Below are positions 41,886 to 51,291 of a DNA stretch of 64,000 nucleotides, piece by piece; position 1 is the first letter of the stretch; each line of letters begins with the position of its first letter. This DNA is from Paracoccus tegillarcae. GTDB taxonomy: Bacteria > Pseudomonadota > Alphaproteobacteria > Rhodobacterales > Rhodobacteraceae. The position numbers and the translations under genes are program-made. The notes beneath the pieces were generated by a model. That model was not told where the DNA came from. It worked only from the letters and a program-made list of their open reading frames with translations, and made no database searches. The DNA is taken from NCBI RefSeq assembly GCF_002847305.1, contig NZ_CP025408.1, positions 3,679,001-3,743,000 on the forward strand, written 5' to 3'.

Positions 41886-42619
41886 GCTTGATGAGGCTGG
41901 AAAACCTGTCCGTCACGCGCCGCAATCGCCCGGTTCTGCGCGATGTCTCGATGTCATTGGACAAAGGCGAGTTTGTTGGCCTTCTGGGTCCAAACGGCGC
42001 GGGAAAATCCACGCTGATGGAGGCCGCACTTGGGCTGATCGCGTTCCAGGGCAAATCGGATCTGGCCGCGCAGCCTGCACATCAGCGTGCCCAGACCGCC
42101 GCCTATCTGCCGCAATCACGCGAGATAGCCTGGCCGGTCAGCGTCGAAAATCTGGTCGCATTGGGCCGCATCCCATGGCCCGGGGCCAGCGGCGCGCAGG
42201 ACCGCACTGCCATTGATGCGGCGCTTGACCGGATGAGGCTGGGGCCGTTTCGCAGCCGTACGGCCACTCGTCTGTCGGGTGGTGAGCAGGCCCGCGCGCT
42301 GATCGCCCGCGCGCTTGCACAGGAAACGCCTTTGCTTCTGGCCGATGAACCGATCTCGGGGTTGGATCCGGCGCAACAATTGGCCTGTCTGAGGCTGTTT
42401 CGCGCGCTGGCCGATGAGGGGCACGGTATTCTGGCCTCGATCCACGATCTGGGGCTGGCCGCGCGGTTCTGCACCCGGCTGATCTTGCTGGCGGGCGGCG
42501 AGGTGCTGGCCGATGGCCCGCCCGGCGATGTGCTGACGCCCGATAACCTGTCGCTTGCCTTCGGGCTGACCGCGCATTGGGTCGATACGCCCTTTGGTGC
42601 GGCCCTGATCCCGGTGTGA
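41882..42619 (+). CDS. btuD: Cobalamin ABC transporter ATP-binding protein
   Basis: This 245-aa ABC ATPase has Walker A GPNGAGKST at 36-44, a Q-loop after AAYLPQ, signature LSGGEQARALIARAL, Walker B LLLADEP, and the H-loop SIHDLG. It is the last gene of the btuBFCD operon, with ATGA overlap with btuC. No clear terminator follows in the 49 bp before the convergent parA. Confidence 0.95.
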   Translation: MSLMRLENLSVTRRNRPVLRDVSMSLDKGEFVGLLGPNGAGKSTLMEAALGLIAFQGKSDLAAQPAHQRAQTAAYLPQSREIAWPVSVENLVALGRIPWPGASGAQDRTAIDAALDRMRLGPFRSRTATRLSGGEQARALIARALAQETPLLLADEPISGLDPAQQLACLRLFRALADEGHGILASIHDLGLAARFCTRLILLAGGEVLADGPPGDVLTPDNLSLAFGLTAHWVDTPFGAALIPV

Positions 42620-42668
42620 CGACAGCGACGCTGCCGCCATGGGCAGAAAATCGCGATAAACGTGAGCG

Positions 42669-43304
42669 TCAGCCCAGCATCGCCACGACCTCATCGGTCA
42701 GCGCCTCGATTTCCTGCCGCGCTGGCACGGCGCGCGGCTTTTCTGCGGCACCGATCCCCTGGCCAAGTGTCTCGGCATAGGCGACGCGGTTGGCCAGTTG
42801 GGTCTCGGCAATATCGGCGCCCAGCTCTGCGGCTTTCTGCGCGATCTCGGCGCCAAGCCGGGTGTTTGACTTGGTGCGGTTCAGCACGATCAGGACAGGT
42901 GCCTTTTCGCGCTTGGCAAGGTCCAGAACGCCCTCGGTCGCCCATAGATCGACATGGCTGGCCGCCACCGGCACAATCACCAGATCGGCCACACGCAAGG
43001 CCGGGCGCAGATCGCTGTCGATCTTGGGCGGCGTGTCGATGATGACGAAATCAAAGCGTTTCTTCAGCTTTTCGGATTCGTAGGACGCCCCCCATGCGGA
43101 CGACGTCGAGAATTCCAGCGCCTCGTCTTCCTCGAAGGCCTCGATCCGCTCCATGAACCAGCGGCCCATGCTGCCCTGTGGGTCGGTATCAATCAGCGCG
43201 ACCGAATGCCCGCGCGACCGCAAGGCGACAGCAACGTTCACGGCGACGGTGGTCTTGCCCGAGCCGCCCTTTTGCTGGGCCACGGTGATGATCTTTCCGG
43301 CCAT
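42669..43304 (-). CDS. Orphan ParA/MinD-family ATPase
   Basis: This 211-aa P-loop ATPase has the deviant Walker A KGGSGKTT near residue 12, IDTDPQGSM, and FVIIDTPPKID. It is shorter than chromosomal ParA and has no parB partner nearby, so a role in positioning protein clusters or plasmid-like cargo (as with other orphan ParA proteins of Rhodobacteraceae) is more likely than chromosome partition. That is inference. Confidence 0.9.
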   Translation of the reverse strand: MAGKIITVAQQKGGSGKTTVAVNVAVALRSRGHSVALIDTDPQGSMGRWFMERIEAFEEDEALEFSTSSAWGASYESEKLKKRFDFVIIDTPPKIDSDLRPALRVADLVIVPVAASHVDLWATEGVLDLAKREKAPVLIVLNRTKSNTRLGAEIAQKAAELGADIAETQLANRVAYAETLGQGIGAAEKPRAVPARQEIEALTDEVVAMLG

Positions 43305-43367
43305 CGGAATCCCCTTGCGAATGCTGGCCGATCATGGACCGTGCCCGAACGCTTTGCAACCGCAGCA

Positions 43368-43691
43368 TTACGCCGTGTAGACGTTCTGAACCTCGTACAT
43401 CACCGGCTCGAAGCTTTTGCACAAAGCCTGGATCTCGCGATTGCGGCGACGCATCTCGGCGCTGCGCAGCATTGCCTGATAATCCTTGCGATCATCCCAT
43501 TTGGAATAGGTGGCAATGCGCGTATGGGCGTCGTTGAGGTGGATCGAGCCCGCGATACAACCGCGCTGCTTGCTGATGACCTCGTCCCAGGCCGCCTGCA
43601 GCAGTTCCAGCACATCCTCGGCGCTTCCAGGTGTCACGTCAAAGGTGGTGATAACCGTCTGACCATGAAATTTGCTGTCGATCTCGAGCAT
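43368..43691 (-). CDS. ABM-fold (antibiotic biosynthesis monooxygenase-like) protein
   Basis: This 107-aa dimeric ferredoxin-like protein has the ABM pattern: TVITTFDVTPGSAEDVLELL, GCIAGSIHLNDAHTRIATYSKWDD and a second helix YQAMLRSAEM. It may bind a small aromatic or heme-like ligand or be a quinol monooxygenase; no metal ligands fix this. It stands alone between parA and the TRAP genes. Confidence 0.85.
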   Translation of the reverse strand: MLEIDSKFHGQTVITTFDVTPGSAEDVLELLQAAWDEVISKQRGCIAGSIHLNDAHTRIATYSKWDDRKDYQAMLRSAEMRRRNREIQALCKSFEPVMYEVQNVYTA

Positions 43692-43739
43692 GGCTGGCCT
43701 CCTCTATCGGGCGATGCTGGATGCAGGTTAGGCCGATTC

Positions 43740-45050
43740 TCAGATCGCGAAAAGGACGATCGCAGGAAAGGCCGCCAGCAGCAGCACCCGAAGGATATCT
43801 GCGGCGACAAACCAGATGGCGCGCGAATAGGTCGCGGTGACAGGCGTATCGGGGTCAAGCCCCGCCAGCACGAACAGGTTCATTCCCACCGGCGGCGTGA
43901 TCAGCCCCACCTCGACCACGATCAGGACAAGGATACCGAACCAGATCGCCATTTCCTCGGGCGTCAGCCCGAAATCGAGGCTCATCATCATCGGAAAGAA
44001 GATCGGAATGGTCAGCAGGATCATCGACAGGCTGTCCATCAGCATGCCCAGCAGCAGATAGACCAGCAGGATCGCGGCCAGCACCCCAAAGGGCGGCAGC
44101 CCGGCTTCGATCACCCAGCTCGACAGGGTTTGCGGCACCTGTGTCAGCGCCAGAAAGGAATTATAGATCGCGGCGCCGAGGATGATGAAAAACACCATGC
44201 CACTGCCCGAGGCTGTATGTCGCAACGCACCGCGCAGATTGGTCAGGTTCAGCCTGCCCGAAAACAGCGCAATCAGCCCGGTGCCCGCCGCGCCCACGGC
44301 AGCGCCCTCGGTGGGCGTGAACCAGCCGTCATAGATGCCGAACACGACCAGCGCAAAGACCAGCAGAACAGGCCAGACAGCCATCATCGCCCGCCCGCGC
44401 TCGGCCCAGCCAGCGCGCGGGACAGTGCCGGCCTCATCAGGGTAGCGCGCGAGGTACAGCCGAATGACGATCATGTAGAACAGGGCTGCCAGCAGGCCCG
44501 GCACAAAGGCCGCCAAAAACAGCTTGGCGATATTCTGTTCGGTCAGGATGGCATAAAGGACCAGCACGACCGAGGGCGGGATCAGAATCCCAAGTGTACC
44601 ACCCGCCGCCAGCGTCGCCGTGGCCAGCCCGCCTGACCAGCCCGCCCGCTTCAGTTCCGGCAGTGCCACCTGCCCCATGGTCGCCGCCGTGGCCAGCGAA
44701 CTGCCGCAGATCGCGCCAAAGCCCGCGCAGGCACCGATGGCGGCCATACCCAGCCCGCCCCGCCGGTGGCCCAGAAACGCCTCGGCCGCACGAAACAAGG
44801 CGCTGCTCATCCCGCCAAGGGTTGCGAATTGCCCCATCAGCAGAAACATCGGGATGATCGACAGCGAATAGTTGGAGAAGGTCGAGAAGGTTTCGGTCTT
44901 CATCTTGGCCAGGATCATATTGGGGCTGCCCGTGGCCAGCCACAACCCGCCTGACCCGCAGATCAGCATCGCCAGCCCGATCGGCGCGCGCGCAAGGATC
45001 ATCAGCAACAGGACCGGAAAGGACCAGAAGCCCAGTTCGAGATTGCTCAC
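43740..45050 (-). CDS. dctM: TRAP transporter large permease (DctM family)
   Basis: This 436-aa membrane protein has about 12 TM helices and DctM blocks: LARAPIGLAMLICGSGGLWL, GACAGFGAICGSSLATAATMG, and PTEGAAVGAAGTGLIALFSG. It forms the sodium-coupled permease with DctQ. The GTG start at 45050 overlaps the dctQ stop (GTGA), so the longer frame to 45362 is rejected. Confidence 0.94.
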   Translation of the reverse strand: MSNLELGFWSFPVLLLMILARAPIGLAMLICGSGGLWLATGSPNMILAKMKTETFSTFSNYSLSIIPMFLLMGQFATLGGMSSALFRAAEAFLGHRRGGLGMAAIGACAGFGAICGSSLATAATMGQVALPELKRAGWSGGLATATLAAGGTLGILIPPSVVLVLYAILTEQNIAKLFLAAFVPGLLAALFYMIVIRLYLARYPDEAGTVPRAGWAERGRAMMAVWPVLLVFALVVFGIYDGWFTPTEGAAVGAAGTGLIALFSGRLNLTNLRGALRHTASGSGMVFFIILGAAIYNSFLALTQVPQTLSSWVIEAGLPPFGVLAAILLVYLLLGMLMDSLSMILLTIPIFFPMMMSLDFGLTPEEMAIWFGILVLIVVEVGLITPPVGMNLFVLAGLDPDTPVTATYSRAIWFVAADILRVLLLAAFPAIVLFAI

Positions 45051-45589
45051 TCGGCGCTTCCTTCGACACGTGGGTTGATCCATGCGCGCGGATGGGAAAT
45101 GGCCACCCAAGAGGCGACGATGACGCCGATCACGGCAAACACCATGGCGGCGGCATAGGCCCACCAGACCGGCACCTGCAGCAGAAACGTCGTCTCGTTC
45201 GAGGCGATCTTGCCCTGCAGGCCCACCCAGTGCCGCCATGCGATGATCATCACCACACCCAGCATCACCCAATCCCAAAAGGCGACCAGCCCGCGGTCCA
45301 GCCAGCGGGGCAAACGCCCCTCCAGCAGATCCACGCGGGCATGGGCGCCGGCAAGCTGACACCAGGGCAGAAAGGCAAAGATGGCGACGGCGCTGCCGAG
45401 TTCGATCATCTCATAATCGCCGCGCACAGGACGCAGGCGACTGAAGAATTCGGGCAGGTCGAACATGCCCGACATCGTCAGCCCGGCCCGGCCAAGCACC
45501 GAGATACAGGTCATCGCGACCAGCGCGATCAACACCACGCCCCCTGCCAGCGCAGCAGCGCGGGCAAGAATGTCGACAAAGCGGCTCAC
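45047..45589 (-). CDS. dctQ: TRAP transporter small permease (DctQ family)
   Basis: This 180-aa protein has four TM helices and DctQ features such as VLGRAGLTMSGMFDLPEF, FLPWCQLAGAHARVDLL and the WRHWVG loop. The ATG overlaps the dctP stop by 4 nt and its stop overlaps dctM by 4 nt. Confidence 0.92.
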   Translation of the reverse strand: MSRFVDILARAAALAGGVVLIALVAMTCISVLGRAGLTMSGMFDLPEFFSRLRPVRGDYEMIELGSAVAIFAFLPWCQLAGAHARVDLLEGRLPRWLDRGLVAFWDWVMLGVVMIIAWRHWVGLQGKIASNETTFLLQVPVWWAYAAAMVFAVIGVIVASWVAISHPRAWINPRVEGSAE

Positions 45590-46611
45590 TCTGGCTGGAT
45601 CCCCGCCTTCTGTTCCTCGGCGGCAATGGCAGCGCGCGCCTGCTCGACCAGTGCGGCACCGTCGAAATCGGCAGCGGCGGCCGACCAGTCGGTGATCACC
45701 TGCTGGCCCAGATCATGCCAGCGCGCGGCCTCTGCGTCTGAAACGGTAATGACATTCGCGCCGTCGGCCAGCGACTGATCGCGCGGCGGCTGATCGCCCG
45801 TCTGCTGCACGCGGCCGGCATCGGCGCTGAACGCCGCACCCGATTCCGCGTCAATCACCGCCTTCAGATCATCGGGCAAGTCGTCATAGACACCCTTGTT
45901 CATCGCCAGCATCAGCACGGCGGTATAGACCGCGCGGCCCTGAAATTCCGTGTGATTGTTGACGAATTCACCCACGCGCACGGATGAGGTGACCTCCCAC
46001 GGGAACATTGCGCCGTCGATCACGCCCTTGGACAGCGCCTCGGGCACAGCCGGTGCCGGCATGCCGATCGGCGCGGCGCCGGCTTTTTCCAGCAGCATCG
46101 AGGCCGCGCGCGACGGCGCCCGCAGCTTCATCCCGGCCATGTCCTCAAGCGTGGTGACGGGTTTGGCGGAATGGATAACGCCCGGACCATGGACCCAGAT
46201 GCCCAGCAGGTGCACATCGCGAAAATCGCTGTCCTGCCACCCCTCGGCCATCGACCAGAGCGCAGCCGAGGTCGCGCCAGCGTCTGCCGACATGAATGGC
46301 AGCTCAACCACTTCGGTCCGCGGGAAGCGACCCGGCGTATAGCCCGGCAGCGTCCAGACCACGTCCACGACGCCGTCAGCCGCCTGTTCGATCAGGTCAG
46401 CGGGTTTGCCGCCAAGCGCCATCGAAGGATAGGCCTCGACCTTGATCCGGCCTTCTGACCGGGCTTCGATCCGTTCGGCCCATGGCGTCAGGATCTGGGC
46501 AGGCACGAAAGACGTCTCGGGCAGAAAATGGTGCAGCTTCAGCGTCACGTCCTGCGCCGCTGCGGGCGATGCCATCAGCAATATCGCGCCGATCCAGCGA
46601 TTAAGAGTCAT
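45586..46611 (-). CDS. dctP: TRAP transporter substrate-binding protein (DctP family)
   Basis: This 341-aa periplasmic protein has a signal peptide (ILLMASPAAAQ, cleavage near 20), the start of the mature domain LKLHHFLPETSFVPAQIL, the family motif GMKLRAPSRAASMLLEKAGAAPIGMPAPAVPEAL split over residues about 160-195 with the substrate-carboxylate Arg in LRAPSR, and PWEVTSS. It belongs to the TTT/DctP group, which takes organic acids. The divergent M19 dipeptidase hints at amino-acid- or peptide-derived substrates; this is inference. Confidence 0.92.
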   Translation of the reverse strand: MTLNRWIGAILLMASPAAAQDVTLKLHHFLPETSFVPAQILTPWAERIEARSEGRIKVEAYPSMALGGKPADLIEQAADGVVDVVWTLPGYTPGRFPRTEVVELPFMSADAGATSAALWSMAEGWQDSDFRDVHLLGIWVHGPGVIHSAKPVTTLEDMAGMKLRAPSRAASMLLEKAGAAPIGMPAPAVPEALSKGVIDGAMFPWEVTSSVRVGEFVNNHTEFQGRAVYTAVLMLAMNKGVYDDLPDDLKAVIDAESGAAFSADAGRVQQTGDQPPRDQSLADGANVITVSDAEAARWHDLGQQVITDWSAAAADFDGAALVEQARAAIAAEEQKAGIQPE

Positions 46612-46711
46612 CGGGGCCTCCGGTTCTGTTTGGCCGCGTTATGATGCGAAGGCTGCCCATTGTCCACTTCAACAAAAAAGTGCATCTGCGGGCGAAAGAA
46701 TGGAGAATTTG

Positions 46712-47761
46712 ATGATCCCGGTATTTGACGGCCACAACGATTACCTTCAACGCGCCGTCCAAGTGGGCGAGGGTGCGGATGAGTTGTGGCTGCAGGGCGA
46801 TGGCACCGGCCATATGGACCTGCCGCGACTGCGTCAGGGCGGCATGGCGGGCGGGTTCTTCGCCATCTGGATCCCAACCGCACAAAGCCTCAACAGCGGC
46901 GAGACTGCCCGGCTGATGGCGAACCCGCCCTATGCGCTGCCGCTGGCAGAAGAAGTCGATCATGACACCGCCCTGCCCCATGCCTTTCGGCAGGCCGCCG
47001 CCCTGCGCCGGATGGAACGGACTGGCACACTGGACGTCGTGACCAGCGCCGCCGAAATCCGCAGCAGCATGGCTGAAGGCCGGGTGGCTGCAATCATGCA
47101 TATCGAGGGCGCCGAGCCGATCCGCGACATGGACGCGCTGCATCTGTGGCATGCGGCGGGTCTGCGGTCGCTTGGGCCCGTCTGGTCGCGCCCGACCGTC
47201 TATGGCAACGGCGTGCCTTTTGTCTATCCGGGCGGTCCCGATCAGGGGCCAGGTTTGACGGATGCCGGGCGCAGCCTGGTACGTGAATGCAACGCGCTTG
47301 GCATCATGATCGACCTGTCGCATCTGAATGAGGCGGGCTTCAACGACGTGGCCGCCCTGTCTGATGCGCCATTGGTCGCCAGCCACAGTTGCGTGCATGC
47401 GATCTGCCCGACACCGCGCAACCTGACCGACCGGCAATTGCAGCTGATCGCCGACAGCGGCGGTCTGGTCGGGCTGAATTACGGCGTCAGTTTTCTGCGC
47501 ACCGATGGCAAGCGCGCGCCCTTTGCTGGGTTCGACCCGATGCTGCGCCATCTGGATCATCTGCTGGGCATTCTGGGTGAGGACGGCGTGGCACTTGGTT
47601 CGGATTTCGACGGTGCACTCATGCCCGCCGATCTGCCCGACGCCGAGGCCCTGCCCGCCCTGATCCGGGCAATGCGCGACCATGGCTATGACGAAGCCCT
47701 GATCCGCAAGATCGCGGCAGAAAACTGGATCAACCTGCTAGAGCGGACCTGGGGCAGCTAA
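46712..47761 (+). CDS. Membrane dipeptidase-type metallopeptidase (M19), cytoplasmic form
   Basis: This 349-aa zinc dipeptidase-family protein has metal ligands in FDGHND (HxD), MHIEGAEP, ASHSCVHAICPTPRN and GSDFDG. It lacks a signal peptide or TM anchor. ATG at 46712 has GGAG six bases upstream; an ATG at 46700 in the same frame is possible. It is divergent from the TRAP operon across about 100 bp, suggesting shared regulation. Family members cleave dipeptides, often with D-residues. Confidence 0.9.
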   Translation: MIPVFDGHNDYLQRAVQVGEGADELWLQGDGTGHMDLPRLRQGGMAGGFFAIWIPTAQSLNSGETARLMANPPYALPLAEEVDHDTALPHAFRQAAALRRMERTGTLDVVTSAAEIRSSMAEGRVAAIMHIEGAEPIRDMDALHLWHAAGLRSLGPVWSRPTVYGNGVPFVYPGGPDQGPGLTDAGRSLVRECNALGIMIDLSHLNEAGFNDVAALSDAPLVASHSCVHAICPTPRNLTDRQLQLIADSGGLVGLNYGVSFLRTDGKRAPFAGFDPMLRHLDHLLGILGEDGVALGSDFDGALMPADLPDAEALPALIRAMRDHGYDEALIRKIAAENWINLLERTWGS

Positions 47762-48267
47762 GCCCGCGCGGAAATCGGGACCGTCCGGTTCACCCGCCGG
47801 GGCATCACCCAAACTGCCGTTTGCAAAGATCACCAAGGAGCTGCGAGAATCACTTTGGTTTTGCGCAGGTTTTTGCTGTGGCAGTCTGTGGTATCCGCTG
47901 ATCTTCGTTAAACAGGCGCTTGTCGTTTCGTTCTCGGGCACCCGCAATCTAGGAGGGCAGGTTCTACGAGCACCACCGAGAACGCGGTCATCGTGGGCCT
48001 GGCGGCACTTCTCATATTGCCTTGGATCGTATCGTCGCGCGCAAATTGACAGCGAAGCCTGCAACGCGGGCCCGGACGAATCCCAATGTTGGCAAACAGA
48101 AAGCGCCCGATGGAGGGGCGGCCCTATGTCACGCGGAATATGCCGCAGAGCGGATGACGTTTCTCTACATCTTGGCTTCCCTCAGCGAGTTTGACGGTTA
48201 GCCCCGACTGTTTCAGGCCAGAATCGTCGCTGCCCGAAACCAGCCAATCTTGACGTTTCAGTGAAAA
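47762..48267. other. 506-bp region between the M19 dipeptidase and the YdeI-like gene
   Basis: I see no ordinary gene here. A minus-strand frame (47738-48064) has no recognisable features and is discounted. The only coding-like signal is the short plus-strand ORF at 47966-48049 with a strong ribosome-binding site. Parts of the region are AT-richer than the surroundings (around 47850-47900 and 48230-48290), as expected for promoters, but no clear -35/-10 pair stands out. Confidence 0.5.
47966..48049 (+). CDS. Possible 27-aa membrane peptide with ACG in the start position
   Basis: AGGAGGG (47951-47957) is followed 8-9 nt later by ACG-AGC-ACC-ACC-GAG, continuing for 27 codons to TGA. The peptide after the first residue reads STTENAVIVGLAALLILPWI, then VSSRAN: a polar N-terminus, one TM helix and a polar C-terminus, exactly the shape of a small membrane protein. 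The expected ATG is ACG. It may start at ACG (rare), be a recently inactivated gene, or start at a GTG in codon 10. Confidence 0.4.
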   Translation, partial: TSTTENAVIVGLAALLILPWIVSSRAN

Positions 48268-48855
48268 TTATCTGTCATGCATCCCCAGCCCGCCCCTGAT
48301 CTTGGGTGCGGCCTTGTCGATCCGTGAGACAACCGTTGCGGATTGCTTGGCACCACAAAAATGCAGCAGCCAGCCGCGGCGTCGGCCCGGTGTCAGACCT
48401 TCGAACGCGTCACGCAGGTCGGGGTCATCGTCAAAGGCGGCCTGCAGTTCGGGCGGGTAGTCGATATCGTCTTTCTCAAAGCTGACGGTCTTGCCATCGC
48501 GTTCGTTCTGCACCGCTTCGCGGATCAGCGCCCTGATCGTGTCTGCCTGCGCGTTGATCTGTTCGACGCTGGTGAATTTCATCATCCGGGCAGAGCGCGA
48601 ATTTTCGCCGGGCGGAACCAGAACCCCATCCGGGTCGGTCAGCAACACACCCTTGAGAAAGGACAGAAAGGCACCCTCTTTCATCGCGCTGAGAATGGCG
48701 ATGTTGCTGTCATGGGCGCGATAACAGGGCTGACGCCAGCGCAGATCCTCTTCGACCGGGCCATCCAGAACAATCGCGCGCAGCGCCTGCAATTCCGGCC
48801 GCCATGGTTTGTCGCGGGTAAAGAATTTGTCCAGTCGCGGATTGGGGTCGCCCAT
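48268..48855 (-). CDS. YdeI/OmdA-like DUF1801 protein
   Basis: This 195-aa protein has an N-terminal DUF1801 region (LDKFFTRDKPWRPELQAL, then DLRWRQPCYRAHDSNIAIL) and the C-terminal bacteriocin-protection YdeI-type tail (FEGLTPGRRRGWLLHFCGAK), where the GRRR-W motif is typical. Biochemical function is unclear. ATG at 48855 has GAGGA upstream; the open frame to 48963 is not supported. Confidence 0.88.
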   Translation of the reverse strand: MGDPNPRLDKFFTRDKPWRPELQALRAIVLDGPVEEDLRWRQPCYRAHDSNIAILSAMKEGAFLSFLKGVLLTDPDGVLVPPGENSRSARMMKFTSVEQINAQADTIRALIREAVQNERDGKTVSFEKDDIDYPPELQAAFDDDPDLRDAFEGLTPGRRRGWLLHFCGAKQSATVVSRIDKAAPKIRGGLGMHDR

Positions 48856-48989
48856 GGCATGATCCTCTGTGATCGGTCGAGGGAATTGTCGCGCAGGCGC
48901 ACCCGCCTGTCCATGGTCACAGTTTGCACCCCTGCCCTTGCACATGGCCGACCCCCGGTCCAAATCTGTGCCAACAGAAAGGATCTTTC

Positions 48990-50804
48990 ATGCGCAGCCT
49001 CGTTTTCGACGCCAAGGACCCCGCAGCCGCCAGCCAGTTTGGCGATCTTCCCGAATGGGATCTGACCGACCTTTACCCGGCCCCTGACGCGCCCGAACTG
49101 ACCCGCGATGTGGACGCGCTGCGCGATCAATCGGCCAGCTTTGCCGCCGATTATCAGGGCAAACTGGCCGATCTGACGCCCGCGCAGATGCTGGAGGCAA
49201 TTCAGCGCTATGAACGGATCGACATCCTTGGCGGGCGCATCATGTCCTATGTCGGCCTGCGCTATTACCAGAACACGACCGATCCCGCGCGCAGCAAAAT
49301 GCTGGGCGATTATCAGGCAAAGATCACCGATTTCACCACGCCGCTGGTGTTTTTCAGCCTTGAGTTCAACCGCATCCCCGATGCGACCTACGAGGCGATG
49401 TTCACCGCCGCGGATGGTCCGGCGCGCTATAAGCCCGTGTTCGACCGCATGCGCGCCATGCGCCCGCACCAATTATCCGACGAACTGGAACAGTTCCTGC
49501 ACGACAATTCCGTTGTCGGCGCTTCGGCGTGGAACCGGCTGTTCGATGAAACCTCGGCGGCGCTGGAATTCGACGTCGATGGCGAACAGATGGGGCTGGA
49601 GGCGACGCTGAACCTGCTGACTGACCATGACCGTTCGCGCCGCGAGGCCGGTGCCCGCGCGCTGGCCACCGTGTTTCAGAAAAACGTTGGCCTGTTCGCG
49701 CGCATCCACAACACGCTGGCCAAGGAAAAGGCCATCGAGGACAAGTGGCGCAAGATGCCCACGCCGCAAACCGGGCGGCATCTGTCGAACCATGTCGAAC
49801 CCGAGGTGGTCGAGGCGCTGCGAAACGCCGTCACCGCCGCCTATCCGCGTCTGTCGCATCGTTACTATGCGCTGAAAGCGCGCTGGCTGGGCTTGGACAG
49901 AATGCAGGTCTGGGACCGCAACGCGCCGCTGCCCACCGACACGCCCCGCACGATCAACTGGCCCGAGGCGCGGGCGACGGTGCTGGACGCCTATGCCGGG
50001 TTTTCGCCCGAATTGGCTGATCTGGCCGAGCCCTTCTTTGACAAGGGCTGGATCGACGCGGGCGTGAAACCGGGCAAGGCACCAGGTGCCTTCGCGCATC
50101 CGACCGTCGTGACCGCGCATCCCTATGTGTTGCTGAACTATCTGGGCAAGCCGCGCGATGTGATGACGCTGGCGCATGAACTGGGCCACGGCGTGCATCA
50201 GCGTCTGGCGGCGGATCAGGGCGAGTTGCTGGCCTCCACCCCATTGACGCTGGCTGAGACGGCATCGGTCTTTGGCGAAATGCTGACCTTCCGGGCATTG
50301 TTGGCAACAACCACCGATCCGGCGGAGAAAAAGGCGCTGCTGGCCGGCAAGGTCGAGGATATGATCAACACGGTCGTCCGCCAGATCGCCTTCTATGATT
50401 TCGAATGCAAGCTGCATGCAGCCCGTGCCGAGGGCGAATTGACCCCTGACGATATCAACGCCTTGTGGATGAGCGTTCAGGGCGAAAGCCTGGGGCCGAT
50501 CTTTGACTTCATGCCGGGGTACGAGACCTTCTGGACCTACGTCCCGCATTTCGTCCACTCGCCCTTTTATGTCTATGCCTATGCCTTCGGCGACGGGTTG
50601 GTGAACGCGCTTTACGCCGCCTACGAGGACGGCTTGCCCGATTTTCAGGCCAAGTATTTTGACATGCTGAAAGCCGGCGGGTCCAAGCATCACAAGGAAC
50701 TGCTCGCGCCGTTCGGACTGGACGCCAGCGACCCCGCCTTCTGGGACAAGGGACTGTCGATGATCGAAGGGCTGATAGACGAGCTTGAGGCGCTGGAGGA
50801 GTGA
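48990..50804 (+). CDS. pepF: M3 family oligoendopeptidase
   Basis: This 604-aa cytoplasmic metallopeptidase degrades oligopeptides. The zinc motif is LAHELGHGVHQ with H396, E397 and H400, and a downstream Glu in LAETASVFGE completes the site. The N-terminal helical domain (EWDLTDLYPAPDAPEL) and AYAFGDGLVNALYAAY are family hallmarks. ATG at 48990 follows AAAGGA. The stop overlaps the GNAT gene (GTGA). Confidence 0.95.
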   Translation: MRSLVFDAKDPAAASQFGDLPEWDLTDLYPAPDAPELTRDVDALRDQSASFAADYQGKLADLTPAQMLEAIQRYERIDILGGRIMSYVGLRYYQNTTDPARSKMLGDYQAKITDFTTPLVFFSLEFNRIPDATYEAMFTAADGPARYKPVFDRMRAMRPHQLSDELEQFLHDNSVVGASAWNRLFDETSAALEFDVDGEQMGLEATLNLLTDHDRSRREAGARALATVFQKNVGLFARIHNTLAKEKAIEDKWRKMPTPQTGRHLSNHVEPEVVEALRNAVTAAYPRLSHRYYALKARWLGLDRMQVWDRNAPLPTDTPRTINWPEARATVLDAYAGFSPELADLAEPFFDKGWIDAGVKPGKAPGAFAHPTVVTAHPYVLLNYLGKPRDVMTLAHELGHGVHQRLAADQGELLASTPLTLAETASVFGEMLTFRALLATTTDPAEKKALLAGKVEDMINTVVRQIAFYDFECKLHAARAEGELTPDDINALWMSVQGESLGPIFDFMPGYETFWTYVPHFVHSPFYVYAYAFGDGLVNALYAAYEDGLPDFQAKYFDMLKAGGSKHHKELLAPFGLDASDPAFWDKGLSMIEGLIDELEALEE

Positions 50805-51268
50805 TAACCCTGCACGATGTCCCCGCCGATGCGCTGAACCGGCTTGCCGGTCTGCGCCTTGGCGACGGACCCGAATATGCCTCGCCCGGCGACAGGATGA
50901 TCCTTGATACCACGCCGGGGATCAGCTTTCACGAGATCAGGGCCGACGGGCAGTTGATCGGGGCCTTCAAGCTGGACCCGCATTACCATGAGCGTCACGA
51001 TTTCGCCGGACCAGACGACATTGGCCTGCGCGGTGTGCTGATCGACGTTGATCATCGCGGCAAGGGTTTTGGCGCGCAGGCGATGGCCGCCTTGCCCGCC
51101 TTGGCACGCGCGCGGTTTCCAACAGCTACCGGGTTGGTCCTGACAGTGAATGTCAAAAACCCGCAAGCCAGCGCCGCCTATCTGAAGGCAGGTTTCGCGG
51201 ATGACGGCGAAATTTATCATGGCGGCGCATTGGGGCCGCAGCATATCATGCGCCTAGTCCTGCGCTGA
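50801..51268 (+). CDS. GNAT family N-acetyltransferase
   Basis: This 155-aa protein has GNAT motifs: ELDVDHRGKGFGAQAM-like LIDVDHRGKGFGAQAM (acetyl-CoA pyrophosphate loop RGKGFG) near residues 83-98 and VNVKNPQASAAYLKAGF near 130-146. The GTG start overlaps pepF by 4 nt, so the two are co-translated. The acceptor is unknown. Confidence 0.9.
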   Translation: MITLHDVPADALNRLAGLRLGDGPEYASPGDRMILDTTPGISFHEIRADGQLIGAFKLDPHYHERHDFAGPDDIGLRGVLIDVDHRGKGFGAQAMAALPALARARFPTATGLVLTVNVKNPQASAAYLKAGFADDGEIYHGGALGPQHIMRLVLR

Positions 51269-51291
51269 CGAGCACCAAGGAAGGTTTCGAG

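Noticed and set aside
47738..48064. 108-aa minus-strand ORF after the M19 gene
   Set aside because: It overlaps the end of the dipeptidase gene antisense, has no ribosome-binding site or recognisable features, and its composition is not protein-like.
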